Position numbers and translations under genes: made by a program | Source of the DNA: Acidobacteriota bacterium | Lineage (GTDB): Bacteria > Acidobacteriota > UBA6911 > RPQK01 > JADFOI01 | NCBI GenBank assembly: GCA_027295745.1 | Contig: JAPUKI010000150.1 | Coordinates: forward strand, 1-14,194 | DNA length: 14,194 bases | Reading direction: 5' to 3' | Shown: one piece after another, positions 7,445 through 13,870 of the stretch | Layout: the number at the start of each line of letters is the position of its first letter | Position numbering within the stretch: position 1 is the stretch's first letter | The notes under the pieces: generated by a model | Databases searched by the model: none | What the model saw: the letters and a program-made list of their open reading frames with translations, nothing else | Told to the model about the DNA's origin: nothing

Positions 7445-9646
7445 ATGAATTACAACCGTCTCCTAGGATTTGCAACCTTCTTTCTGGTTTCGGGTCTTCT
7501 CCTGGAAGCCACTCAGCCCGCCCGCTGGACGACCTCCCAACAGAGTGAATTTCTCCAGGGTGAATTCAATGGAGTTTCGGTCACCAGCGACGGAAAACTG
7601 ATCTTGGCGCCAGCTCTTGAAGCGGTGCTCGATAGTGAAGAAGCCTTCATTTATGCAGCAGTCATGGATAAGGGCGGTAATCTCTATCTGGGTACCGGCA
7701 ATAATGGAAAGATCTTTCGTGTCAATTCCAGAGGGAGTGGAAGAGAGTGGGCCCGGCTGGAATATCCTGGGGTCTATGCCTTGACAGTCGACTCCACAGA
7801 CCGAATTTATGCGGGGGCTGGACCTGACGGCAAGGTGTACCGAATGAACGATCGAGGGGAAGCTCAAGTCTTCTTTGATCCAGACGAAAAGTACATTTGG
7901 ACGCTGGCCATGGATGCTCAGAATAATCTCTTCGTTGGAACCGGTCCCACAGGAGTGATCTACAAAGTCAATCCACAGGGAGAGGGCGACGTTTTCTACG
8001 ATAGCAGGGAGACCCACATTACCGCTCTGGAATGGGATCTGGAGGGAAATCTTTTGGCGGGAACTGCCCCGGGAGGTTTACTGTTTCGCATTTCCTCCAA
8101 CGGATCGCCCTTCGTGATCTACGACTCACCTCTCCAGGAGATCAAGGCCATTACCGTGGATCGGTACGGAAGCATCTATGCAGCTGCACTGTCGAGGCTA
8201 GGGGATCCGGACCATGAGGCGGTCCTTCAGTCCCCTGCTCAAACATCACGGGAGCTCTCCCCGACGACAGCTGCCGGAGAGGTCACAGTCAGAATTTCGG
8301 GGACGGAAGAGGGGTCACTGCTGGAGATTTATAAGGTTGATAAGGAAGGTTTGGTTGATCTCCTCTACGCTTCCAATGATGAACTGGCCTTCGATTTGCT
8401 CATGCGAAATAATGGAAATCTGCTGGTGGGCACGGGAAACAAGGGACGAATCATCTCGATTGACTCCCGTAAATTCGTCACCTTTCTGACCCAGACTCCG
8501 GAGGAACAGGTCACACAACTGCTCGAGCGGCAGGGGACACTCTATGCCGCCACCAGCAACCTGGGCCGGGTGTTCCAATTGCTGTCCCGGCCCTCCAGCG
8601 TAGGTGTCTACGAATCGAAAGTCCTGGACGCCACCATGCTTGCCTCCTGGGGAATGATTGAGTGGCGGATGAGCAATAACACCTATCGACTCGTCAAAGT
8701 TTACACCCGTTCTGGCAATACCGAAGGGCCGGACCAGACCTGGAGCGACTGGAGTGCTTCCTACAGTGATCCCAGTGGGAGCCATATTCAAAGTGTTCCG
8801 GCTCGATTCCTGCAGTGGAAAATGGAATTCCTCCAAGAGGGAGAGACCACAGCCTTGACCTCCCAGCGCAATGCCGTTGAATCAGTGACAATCAGTTATA
8901 TCCAGCGCAACATGTCTCCTCAACTGACCTCTCTTACCATTCATGCCCCGGGACTGGCTTTTATCCGAACGGTGGCCGCAAATCCTGCAGGTGGCGTTAG
9001 CCCCGGTGGTCCCGACCAAGCGCACCTCCGCTCGCTGCCCCGAGCGGTCCGTGATTTAGGCACGCCATCAGATCAACCACCACCTCGTCAGATCTATTCT
9101 GCAGGTGCCCAGAGTATCTCCTGGACTGCAGAAGACCTGAACAGTGATGACCTCACCTACTCTCTTTATTATCGTAGCCGCGAAGAAACCAGATGGAGAC
9201 TTTTAGAAGCAGACTTGTTGGTAACCTACTACACCATCGATGGAGTGAGCTTTCCCGATGGAGTGTACTTCGTCAAAGTCGTGGTCACCGACCGTGTCAG
9301 TAATCCGGCAGCACAAGCATTGGAAGGTGAGCTGGTCAGCAAGTCCTTTGTGATCGCCAATTCGTCCCCGGTCCTGGAACTGGGAGTCCCTCAAGTCGAG
9401 GGTACTCGGGCCACCTTGCAATTCAGTGTTCACACCAGAGGAAGTGTCATCCACCAAGCCGAGTATTCAGTCGATGCGGGGAGGTGGAATATTCTTTTCC
9501 CGGAAGATGGAATCGCTGATAGCGATTCCGAACAGTATACGGTTGGGATTGAAAGCCTGGAGCCAGGGGAGCATGCGATCACCCTGCGCGTGGTTGACTC
9601 TGTGGGAAATTTTGCGACCGGGAAGACGACCGTATCGATCCCTTGA
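7445..9646 (+). CDS. Secreted seven-blade beta-propeller protein with C-terminal Ig/FN3-like domains
   Basis: The 733-residue product has an N-terminal signal peptide (about residues 1-22). Seven blade-type repeats follow, each with a small-residue strand of the NLYLGTGNNGKIFRV kind, at about 80, 120, 161, 202, 243, 325 and 365. They are spaced about 41 residues apart except for an inserted low-complexity loop at 250-290. This is the geometry of a seven-blade NHL/SMP-30-like propeller. Residues 385-495 form a beta-rich domain of unknown type, followed by a proline-rich linker, an FN3-like domain (about 545-645, ISWTAEDLNSDDLTYSLYYR) and a last Ig-like segment. No catalytic motif is visible; a binding or scaffold role is likely. 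It starts 28 bp after the S55 gene, with only a weak AAAGAG site touching the ATG. Confidence 0.78.
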   Translation: MNYNRLLGFATFFLVSGLLLEATQPARWTTSQQSEFLQGEFNGVSVTSDGKLILAPALEAVLDSEEAFIYAAVMDKGGNLYLGTGNNGKIFRVNSRGSGREWARLEYPGVYALTVDSTDRIYAGAGPDGKVYRMNDRGEAQVFFDPDEKYIWTLAMDAQNNLFVGTGPTGVIYKVNPQGEGDVFYDSRETHITALEWDLEGNLLAGTAPGGLLFRISSNGSPFVIYDSPLQEIKAITVDRYGSIYAAALSRLGDPDHEAVLQSPAQTSRELSPTTAAGEVTVRISGTEEGSLLEIYKVDKEGLVDLLYASNDELAFDLLMRNNGNLLVGTGNKGRIISIDSRKFVTFLTQTPEEQVTQLLERQGTLYAATSNLGRVFQLLSRPSSVGVYESKVLDATMLASWGMIEWRMSNNTYRLVKVYTRSGNTEGPDQTWSDWSASYSDPSGSHIQSVPARFLQWKMEFLQEGETTALTSQRNAVESVTISYIQRNMSPQLTSLTIHAPGLAFIRTVAANPAGGVSPGGPDQAHLRSLPRAVRDLGTPSDQPPPRQIYSAGAQSISWTAEDLNSDDLTYSLYYRSREETRWRLLEADLLVTYYTIDGVSFPDGVYFVKVVVTDRVSNPAAQALEGELVSKSFVIANSSPVLELGVPQVEGTRATLQFSVHTRGSVIHQAEYSVDAGRWNILFPEDGIADSDSEQYTVGIESLEPGEHAITLRVVDSVGNFATGKTTVSIP

Positions 9647-10378
9647 CTATAACCCTTTGTGGTCTTCGTAAACATCGACTTTCTGGAAGGAATAAATCAC
9701 AAAAGGTTGGTCGAGATTCTGGGCGCCGGCCGTCTGAAACTGGCTGCTCCGGAGAGTCACAGCAATGGCTCTGAGAAGCTCCTGACTCTTTGGGTATTCC
9801 AAAACATCTCCAACTTCAGCGGAGCCTTCTGGTGTGATTGCGGCCACTAAAGACAAGGAGTCCTCGAAGGGCATCTTCCACACTGCGCTCATGAGATCGT
9901 CTATCTCCGCACCTCCATAGCGAACCGAAACCTGAGTAATCAGCGGTCCCGAGATAGGCCTTGAGGTGGGTGCAACAGTGGCCATCATTGGATAAGTCCA
10001 GTCCTGAAAATTGACCTGTCCAAACTGGATCAAAATTGCCAGAAAGAATGCCAGAGTGATCGGTGCAGCTGTCAGTTTTGACCACAGGAGGCTGCGATCC
10101 AGGTCACGCCAGAAAGTGCGGAAATTGTCCCAGAGTCTCACAATTCGTGTTTCAAGATTGTCCTCAGCCCGGGTCTTGATACGCTTCCAGAGCGCCTCTT
10201 GTACCGACTGGGGAAGGCGTTCGAAGGAGAGGGCTTTGGTGATCCAACTGAACTCATCGTGGTAACGCTGGCACCCAGCACATTGCTTCACATGCTCATT
10301 CAAGACAGCAAAGTCTTTGGGCGGCAACTCACCATCCAGAAAATCGTGAATCCTTTGGCGTAAATCTTGACAGGTCAT
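9647..10378 (-). CDS. Membrane anti-sigma factor with ZAS-type zinc finger
   Basis: This 243-residue protein should bind and hold the neighbouring ECF sigma factor at the inner membrane. The N-terminal ZAS/zf-HC2 motif is visible as Cys3 and H29-x3-C33-x2-C36. One membrane helix lies near 102-119 (LTAAPITLAFFLAILIQF), placing the remaining 120 or so residues in the periplasm. That part (about 150-240) has the TPEG...VGDVLEY...LLRAIAVTLRSSQF...PFVIYSFQKV pattern, which resembles a TonB C-terminal domain. The ATG at 10378 is chosen over an in-frame TTG at 10396 because AGAGGGG lies just upstream and it gives an ATGA overlap with the sigma gene. The stop codon abuts the stop of the convergent propeller gene without a gap. 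Confidence 0.88.
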   Translation of the reverse strand: MTCQDLRQRIHDFLDGELPPKDFAVLNEHVKQCAGCQRYHDEFSWITKALSFERLPQSVQEALWKRIKTRAEDNLETRIVRLWDNFRTFWRDLDRSLLWSKLTAAPITLAFFLAILIQFGQVNFQDWTYPMMATVAPTSRPISGPLITQVSVRYGGAEIDDLMSAVWKMPFEDSLSLVAAITPEGSAEVGDVLEYPKSQELLRAIAVTLRSSQFQTAGAQNLDQPFVIYSFQKVDVYEDHKGL

Positions 10379-11001
10379 ACAGCCCCTCTTTCCCAATAGG
10401 GTTTCAAGAACTCCCTCAGTCTCCCCCGTCCACGAGCAATGCGTGATTTAATGGTTCCCATGTTTGCTCCCAATACCTCAGCGATCTCCTGGTAACCCAA
10501 TCCATGCATGTCCCGCAAGGTCACTGCGACCCGCTGTTCAAAAGGAAGCTGATCCAAGCCCTCGCGAAGGGCCTTTCGAACTTCCTGGGACAGTAGCTGC
10601 CGCTCCGGCCCGGGCCCATCCGAGATCAGATCCACACACTTTTGCTGCTCAAGCCTTGGGTTCAAGTCCAAGGAGATCGTTCGATGTCGATAGCGCCGTC
10701 TCCACCACCGATTGCGATTTGCAACCTGGTTGAGAGCAACGCGATAAAGCCATGTCTTCAAACTGCACTCTCCACGGAATCGGTGAATTTTCCGGTAAAG
10801 GGTGAGAAAGACTTCCTGGGTGATGTCCATCGCTTCAGATTTATCTGCCAACATGCTGAACGAGAGGTTGAAGATCAGATCCTTGTACAGCTGAAACACT
10901 TCCTCGAAAGCTGCCTCGTCTTTTTCCTGCAAACGCAGGACGAGACCTTCTGCTTCCTCAAATCCTGCCCTGGGATGGATGGAATGAGTCAGTTCTGCCA
11001 T
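10375..11001 (-). CDS. ECF-family RNA polymerase sigma factor
   Basis: The 208-residue protein has the two-domain layout of extracytoplasmic-function sigma factors. Region 2 (about 31-105) contains DITQEVFLTLYRKIHRF for -10 recognition and core binding. A charged linker follows, then region 4 (about 140-200) with LPFEQRVAVTLRDMHGLGYQEIAEVLG and the recognition helix GTIKSRIARGRGRL. It belongs to the RpoE-like group by feel. The gene is translationally coupled to its anti-sigma partner (ATGA at 10375-10378), and a matching ECF promoter lies 36-64 bp upstream, implying autoregulation. AAGGGTG serves as ribosome binding site. The inducing stress cannot be read from the sequence. Confidence 0.95.
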   Translation of the reverse strand: MAELTHSIHPRAGFEEAEGLVLRLQEKDEAAFEEVFQLYKDLIFNLSFSMLADKSEAMDITQEVFLTLYRKIHRFRGECSLKTWLYRVALNQVANRNRWWRRRYRHRTISLDLNPRLEQQKCVDLISDGPGPERQLLSQEVRKALREGLDQLPFEQRVAVTLRDMHGLGYQEIAEVLGANMGTIKSRIARGRGRLREFLKPYWERGAV

Positions 11002-11036
11002 GAAACACCCTTGCTTTGTTTCGGTTCTTACCTTGA

Positions 11037-11065
11037 ATTAGATTTCCCGTGGAGGAAAAAGTTCC
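11037..11065 (-). promoter_or_regulatory. ECF-type promoter of the sigma/anti-sigma operon
   Basis: On the minus strand: GGAACTT (complement of 11059-11065), a 16-bp spacer, then TCTAAT (complement of 11037-11042). This is the classic RpoE-like ECF pattern (GGAACTT / TCTRA) and so probably the target of the encoded sigma factor itself. The -35 box ends only 13 bp before repeat element A1. Confidence 0.75.
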
Positions 11066-11078
11066 CGGTTAGTCCTCT

Positions 11079-11285
11079 AGCCGGTATTATGCATAAGTTT
11101 TCTACTGCAGTGCCGCAATCATCCAGCGTGCGTTGCGCACCGACTGCGTTGTGCCTCCTTGGGCTCCTTGGCGTACTGCATGATTACGCCTGCGGGGCCC
11201 GACCCGCAAGCGGGTACCCCTCGCACGCCTTGTCATCGCGGCGCCTGCGGCACTTCGTCACGAAAACCTATGAATAATCCCGGCT
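11079..11285 (+). repeat. MITE-like palindromic element, family A, copy 1 (A1)
   Basis: The ends are inverted: AGCCGGTATTATGCATAAG at the left, and the right end read in reverse gives AGCCGGGATTATTCATAGG. The inside is GC-rich and full of short stems, including GGCGTA (11170-11175)/TACGCC (11185-11190). TCTACTGCA lies at 11101-11109 and CGCAATCATC at 11114-11123. No real gene is inside. It resembles copy A2 at 12835-13014 in the opposite orientation. No clear target duplication is visible. Confidence 0.85.
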
Positions 11286-11325
11286 TAAAAAAAGTGTATC
11301 AGAAAAGGAAGGAGAGCAGGAGGGA

Positions 11326-11397
11326 AAGCCCGCATTGCTCACACCAGGTCTGATCATTGCGCCGATGCAGTAGAGCGGGTGAGAGAAGTGCGGGCTT
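11326..11397 (-). repeat. 72-bp palindromic element C, related to family A; possible terminator
   Basis: AAGCCCGCA (11326-11334) pairs with TGCGGGCTT (11389-11397), with a second CTCACACC/GGGTGAG pairing inside. On the minus strand it carries TCTACTGCA (complement of 11366-11374) and CGCAATGATC (complement of 11352-11361), at the same distances from its AGCC end as in elements A1 and A2. Read on the minus strand the stem is followed by TTTCCC, so it could also end transcription of the lipoprotein gene. It directly abuts element B. Confidence 0.7.
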
Positions 11398-11398
11398 A

Positions 11399-11668
11399 GT
11401 GCTCACTTCCATAAATACGGTGATGTTTGTTGCGAGCGCTGCGCCCCCGGATTCAAGGCGCTCCGACGAGTCGATACGGGATATCGGCGAGAAGGAGCAA
11501 CGAAGGAGACGGGGGCGCACCGCCGCAACCCTTTGGGCGGAGGGGGGTTGTGGTCGATCTCTTCGTCGCTCGTCGTCGACGATGTCGCGACATCGCCTCC
11601 TTCTCGCTCCTCGACCTCGCCTCACAAGCCCCCTCCGCAAATATCACCGTATTTATGGAAGGGAGCAC
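11399..11668. mobile_element. 270-bp MITE-like element B with 31-bp terminal inverted repeats
   Basis: The terminal 31 bp (11399-11429 and 11638-11668) are inverted copies with two mismatches, beginning GTGCTC and containing CTTCCATAAATACGGTGAT. TTA flanks both sides (11396-11398 and 11669-11671), as expected of a 3-bp TNA-type target duplication. The inside holds two further stem-loops: 11430-11528 with arms rich in TGCGCCCCCG/CGGGGGCGCA, and 11537-11638 with GCGGAGGGGG/CCCCCTCCGC. The second contains the perfect palindrome CGATGTCGCGACATCG at 11580-11595. There is no transposase, so it would depend on an enzyme supplied elsewhere. Confidence 0.85.
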
Positions 11669-13018
11669 TTAACTTCTGGTCAGTCTCACTTGTCCTCCCC
11701 TTTGCAGCCGAATACGGATGGTCAACCGATCTGGATCGGAGGGCTGAACGACAACTATGCCAGGAGACCAGTTGTTCATTTTGGGGACCATAAGCTTATA
11801 AGTTCCCGGTGGAACCGTGATGCTGCTGACTCCCGTCGAACTCTGAAAATCGATCCGGGAGGAAGTGAATGACTGACCACTTTCCTGTTCGGTGAGAGTG
11901 AAATTCAAGTTGGCCATTCGATAGATGTCAAAATCGTAGTTGTCATCCTTGCTAATCTGGATGACTAGTCTGCGCGGCTCCACAGCCTTGCGGTCCTTTT
12001 CCAATCGCTCCGGATGGCGCTCTAATACCCGAGCTAACTGAGCCTCAGGTTCCCCCTGCAGCCACTGTGTGTACCCACCGTCAGTCTTTACCTGGGCAAT
12101 GATTTCATTCACCATTTCCAGCAGATGGGTGTCTTTTTTTTGCACAGCAACCGCACAATCCACTGTCCCGACTGTTGTGGGGAGGAGTTCCAGGTGAGCC
12201 ACACCGGGCACCGTGTCCAGGGAAAAAGCGGACATGTACCGATCATCAATCACTCCGGTGATCTCGCCCCTCCGGAGGGCTAAAATGGCGTCGTCAAGGG
12301 TTTTGAAGGGTACGATAGTGCTCTCCTGGAACTTCCCTCTCACAAATTGTTCGACGGCGGTTCCCTCCCGAACTCCAATATCCGCTCCGGCCAGGGAATC
12401 GGGACGCAGGTCGCCGTAGACAGGGTTGATGCTGAGAACCAGATCCAAGGAGTAATAAGGTTCGGAGAATAACACTTTCTCTTTTCGATCCTCTGTGATT
12501 CCAAAGACACCCAGCACAAGATCCACCTCTGAATTCTCTAGCGCGCTGGCCAAAGTCTCGTGCTGCATGCCGATAAACTTGCCTTCAATGTCGCTCGCAT
12601 CTGCTCCCCCACCAACATCTTCTTTTATCCTTTCCACGATCAGCATTCCCAACTCAGCATCGGGTCCTACCCATTCCTGGCCGTCTTGATACAGTAACGG
12701 TGCTTCGAAGGGCACTGAGCCCATGGTGACAGTTCGATTTTGCTGGATACGATTAAAAGTTGCAGTTGAGCCTTCGCCTCCGCAGGCAGAAAGGAACAAA
12801 AAAGGAAGTGAAAGAAGGAGCAAAAGCAGTTTTCTAGCCCGAATTATGCATAGGTTCTCGTCATGAAGCGGCGAAAGCGCCGGCCTGACAAGGCGCGCGA
12901 CAGAGGCCCCCGCAAACGTACTCTTGAGTACGTTGAGGAGGCCGACCGAGCGCAACGCTGGCAGGGTGGATGATTTCGTCGCTGCAGTAGAGAATTTATG
13001 CATAATCAGGGCTAACAT
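11669..13018 (-). CDS. Solute-binding (family 3-type) lipoprotein with C-terminal beta domain; start altered by repeat A2
   Basis: The core (about residues 95-325) is a family 3 periplasmic solute-binding domain: TVTMGSVPFEAPLLY, then GVFGITEDRKEKVLFSEPYY, then GVREGTAVEQFV and DDAILALRRGEITGVIDD. It is anchored by the lipobox LSAC (Cys79) after LLLLLLSLPFLFLSAC. Residues 345-449 form an added beta-sandwich-like domain (SITVPPGTYKLMV). The ligand cannot be told, and no permease or ATPase gene is adjacent. The ATG at 13018 follows GAGGT and a promoter, but residues 3-61 are read from repeat element A2. This makes the leader before Cys79 far longer than the usual 20 or so residues, and no ATG, GTG or TTG lies just before the hydrophobic stretch. 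The TAA stop coincides with a TTA flank of element B. Confidence 0.75.
   Translation of the reverse strand: MLALIMHKFSTAATKSSTLPALRSVGLLNVLKSTFAGASVARLVRPALSPLHDENLCIIRARKLLLLLLSLPFLFLSACGGEGSTATFNRIQQNRTVTMGSVPFEAPLLYQDGQEWVGPDAELGMLIVERIKEDVGGGADASDIEGKFIGMQHETLASALENSEVDLVLGVFGITEDRKEKVLFSEPYYSLDLVLSINPVYGDLRPDSLAGADIGVREGTAVEQFVRGKFQESTIVPFKTLDDAILALRRGEITGVIDDRYMSAFSLDTVPGVAHLELLPTTVGTVDCAVAVQKKDTHLLEMVNEIIAQVKTDGGYTQWLQGEPEAQLARVLERHPERLEKDRKAVEPRRLVIQISKDDNYDFDIYRMANLNFTLTEQESGQSFTSSRIDFQSSTGVSSITVPPGTYKLMVPKMNNWSPGIVVVQPSDPDRLTIRIRLQRGGQVRLTRS
12835..13014 (-). repeat. MITE-like palindromic element, family A, copy 2 (A2)
   Basis: 180 bp with inverted ends TAGCCCGAATTATGCATAGG (left) and TAGCCCTGATTATGCATAAA (right end read in reverse). 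On the minus strand it carries TCTACTGCA (complement of 12983-12991) and CGAAATCATC (complement of 12969-12978), plus the perfect stem AACGTACTC/GAGTACGTT at 12915-12934. It is inverted relative to A1 and shorter by 27 bp. It lies within the reading frame of the lipoprotein gene, between the start codon and the signal peptide. Confidence 0.85.
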
Positions 13019-13043
13019 CTGTGCTGGACCTCAAAAGCTTGGA

Positions 13044-13072
13044 TTTATATCAAATCGCTGCTGCCAAAACAA
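13044..13072 (-). promoter_or_regulatory. Probable promoter of the lipoprotein gene
   Basis: On the minus strand: TTGTTT (complement of 13067-13072), a 17-bp spacer, TATAAA (complement of 13044-13049). It is followed by GAGGTC (complement of 13027-13032) and the ATG at 13018. Promoter and ribosome binding site lie outside element A2, so transcripts run through the whole element. Confidence 0.5.
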
Positions 13073-13104
13073 GATCTCAATCCATTGAGTGAAAAGTTAC
13101 GGGC

Positions 13105-13701
13105 TCAAGTGTAGAAGGGATTCTCGCCGGTGCTGTGATCTGTAGTGTCGACCACTTCCTCAATTTCAGGGATGAGCTCTCTCAGTCTCTGCTCGACACC
13201 CTGTTTGAGAGTGACGTCCACCATACCGCAACCGTGGCAACCGCCTCCGAAACTCAAGTAGACTTTGTTGTCACGAATGCCCACCAATTGAATCTTTCCA
13301 CCATGGGCAGCCACAGCCGGATTCAGCTCGGTATCGAGCAATCTCTGTACCTTTTCAGCGACGGGTCCAGTGAGGTCAGTTCGAGGACCGTCACCTAACT
13401 TGGGGATCTCCGGCTTGTTGGGATTCAGGAACTTGAATCCGCTCTTGACGATCTTGTCTTCGTAATCAATGGTCACCCCTTTCAGGTACTCCGCACTCTT
13501 GGGGTCAATGACAATCTGGAACTCTTCGCCTTCCACAATGACATCTTCAGGAGTCCTGTCTTGCGGGCCGATAAGCTTCATGCCGTAAGAGAACTCACTG
13601 GTACCATTGGTGGTGGCCTCCACCCGCAGTTCGGTTTTATCCTCCTGTTGGGCAAGGGCGGAGGAGATCTGTTTTTTGGCTGTTTCGGTTAAAGTAAGCA
13701 T
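13105..13701 (-). CDS. nfuA: Fe-S cluster carrier protein, NfuA type
   Basis: NfuA-type proteins carry a 4Fe-4S cluster and pass it to target enzymes. The 198 residues show the usual two domains. Residues 1-95 are a degenerate A-type (HesB/IscA-like) domain without any cysteine, as in E. coli NfuA. Residues 108-185 are a NifU C-terminal domain with the cluster-binding GGGCHGCG (Cys155 and Cys158). The ATG at 13701 gives the standard MLTLTETAKK start; the reading frame is open further upstream to 13836 but that part is unlike the family. An AAGGAGG site lies about 14 bases before the ATG, longer than usual. The gene is followed after 86 bp by the lipoprotein gene, which has its own promoter, so no shared role is implied. 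Confidence 0.92.
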   Translation of the reverse strand: MLTLTETAKKQISSALAQQEDKTELRVEATTNGTSEFSYGMKLIGPQDRTPEDVIVEGEEFQIVIDPKSAEYLKGVTIDYEDKIVKSGFKFLNPNKPEIPKLGDGPRTDLTGPVAEKVQRLLDTELNPAVAAHGGKIQLVGIRDNKVYLSFGGGCHGCGMVDVTLKQGVEQRLRELIPEIEEVVDTTDHSTGENPFYT

Positions 13702-13834
13702 CCTAAATCCGGTGTCCTCCTTTTTAATGGTGCTGGATAACCCGATTTTACACGATATTGCTCTGCTCGGTGCGGTTTTTTGGCATGGGATCAATTTTTC
13801 CAAAAAAAGTAGACTTGACCATCCCCTGCCCTTC

Positions 13835-13856
13835 ACCAGGGTTGACGATCCCTGGT
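13835..13856. promoter_or_regulatory. Perfect inverted repeat, possible operator
   Basis: ACCAGGG (13835-13841), eight bases, then CCCTGGT (13850-13856). The spacer TTGACGAT contains the -35 box of a possible promoter for the gene at 13958, so a dimeric repressor bound here would mask it. No regulator gene is seen nearby. Confidence 0.45.
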
Positions 13857-13870
13857 CACCACAACATACT
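13842..13870 (+). promoter_or_regulatory. Possible promoter of the gene at 13958
   Basis: TTGACG (13842-13847), a 17-bp spacer and CATACT (13865-13870), with five and four of six consensus bases. The leader would be about 80 bases long and includes the palindrome ACCTTCGAAGGT at 13923-13934. Confidence 0.4.

Noticed and set aside
10642..11277. 211-codon plus-strand open frame over the sigma gene and element A1
   Set aside because: It is antisense to a clear ECF sigma gene and continues into repeat DNA; no protein family is recognisable.
11357..11872. 171-codon plus-strand open frame across element B and the end of the lipoprotein gene
   Set aside because: It is arginine- and serine-rich, mostly translated from the palindromic element, and overlaps a real gene on the other strand.
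11079..13014. Repeats as a CRISPR array
   Set aside because: The repeats are long, palindromic, few, differently oriented and not regularly spaced.
13702..13836. N-terminal extension of NfuA
   Set aside because: The added 45 residues do not look like the family, and the canonical start follows an AAGGAGG site.
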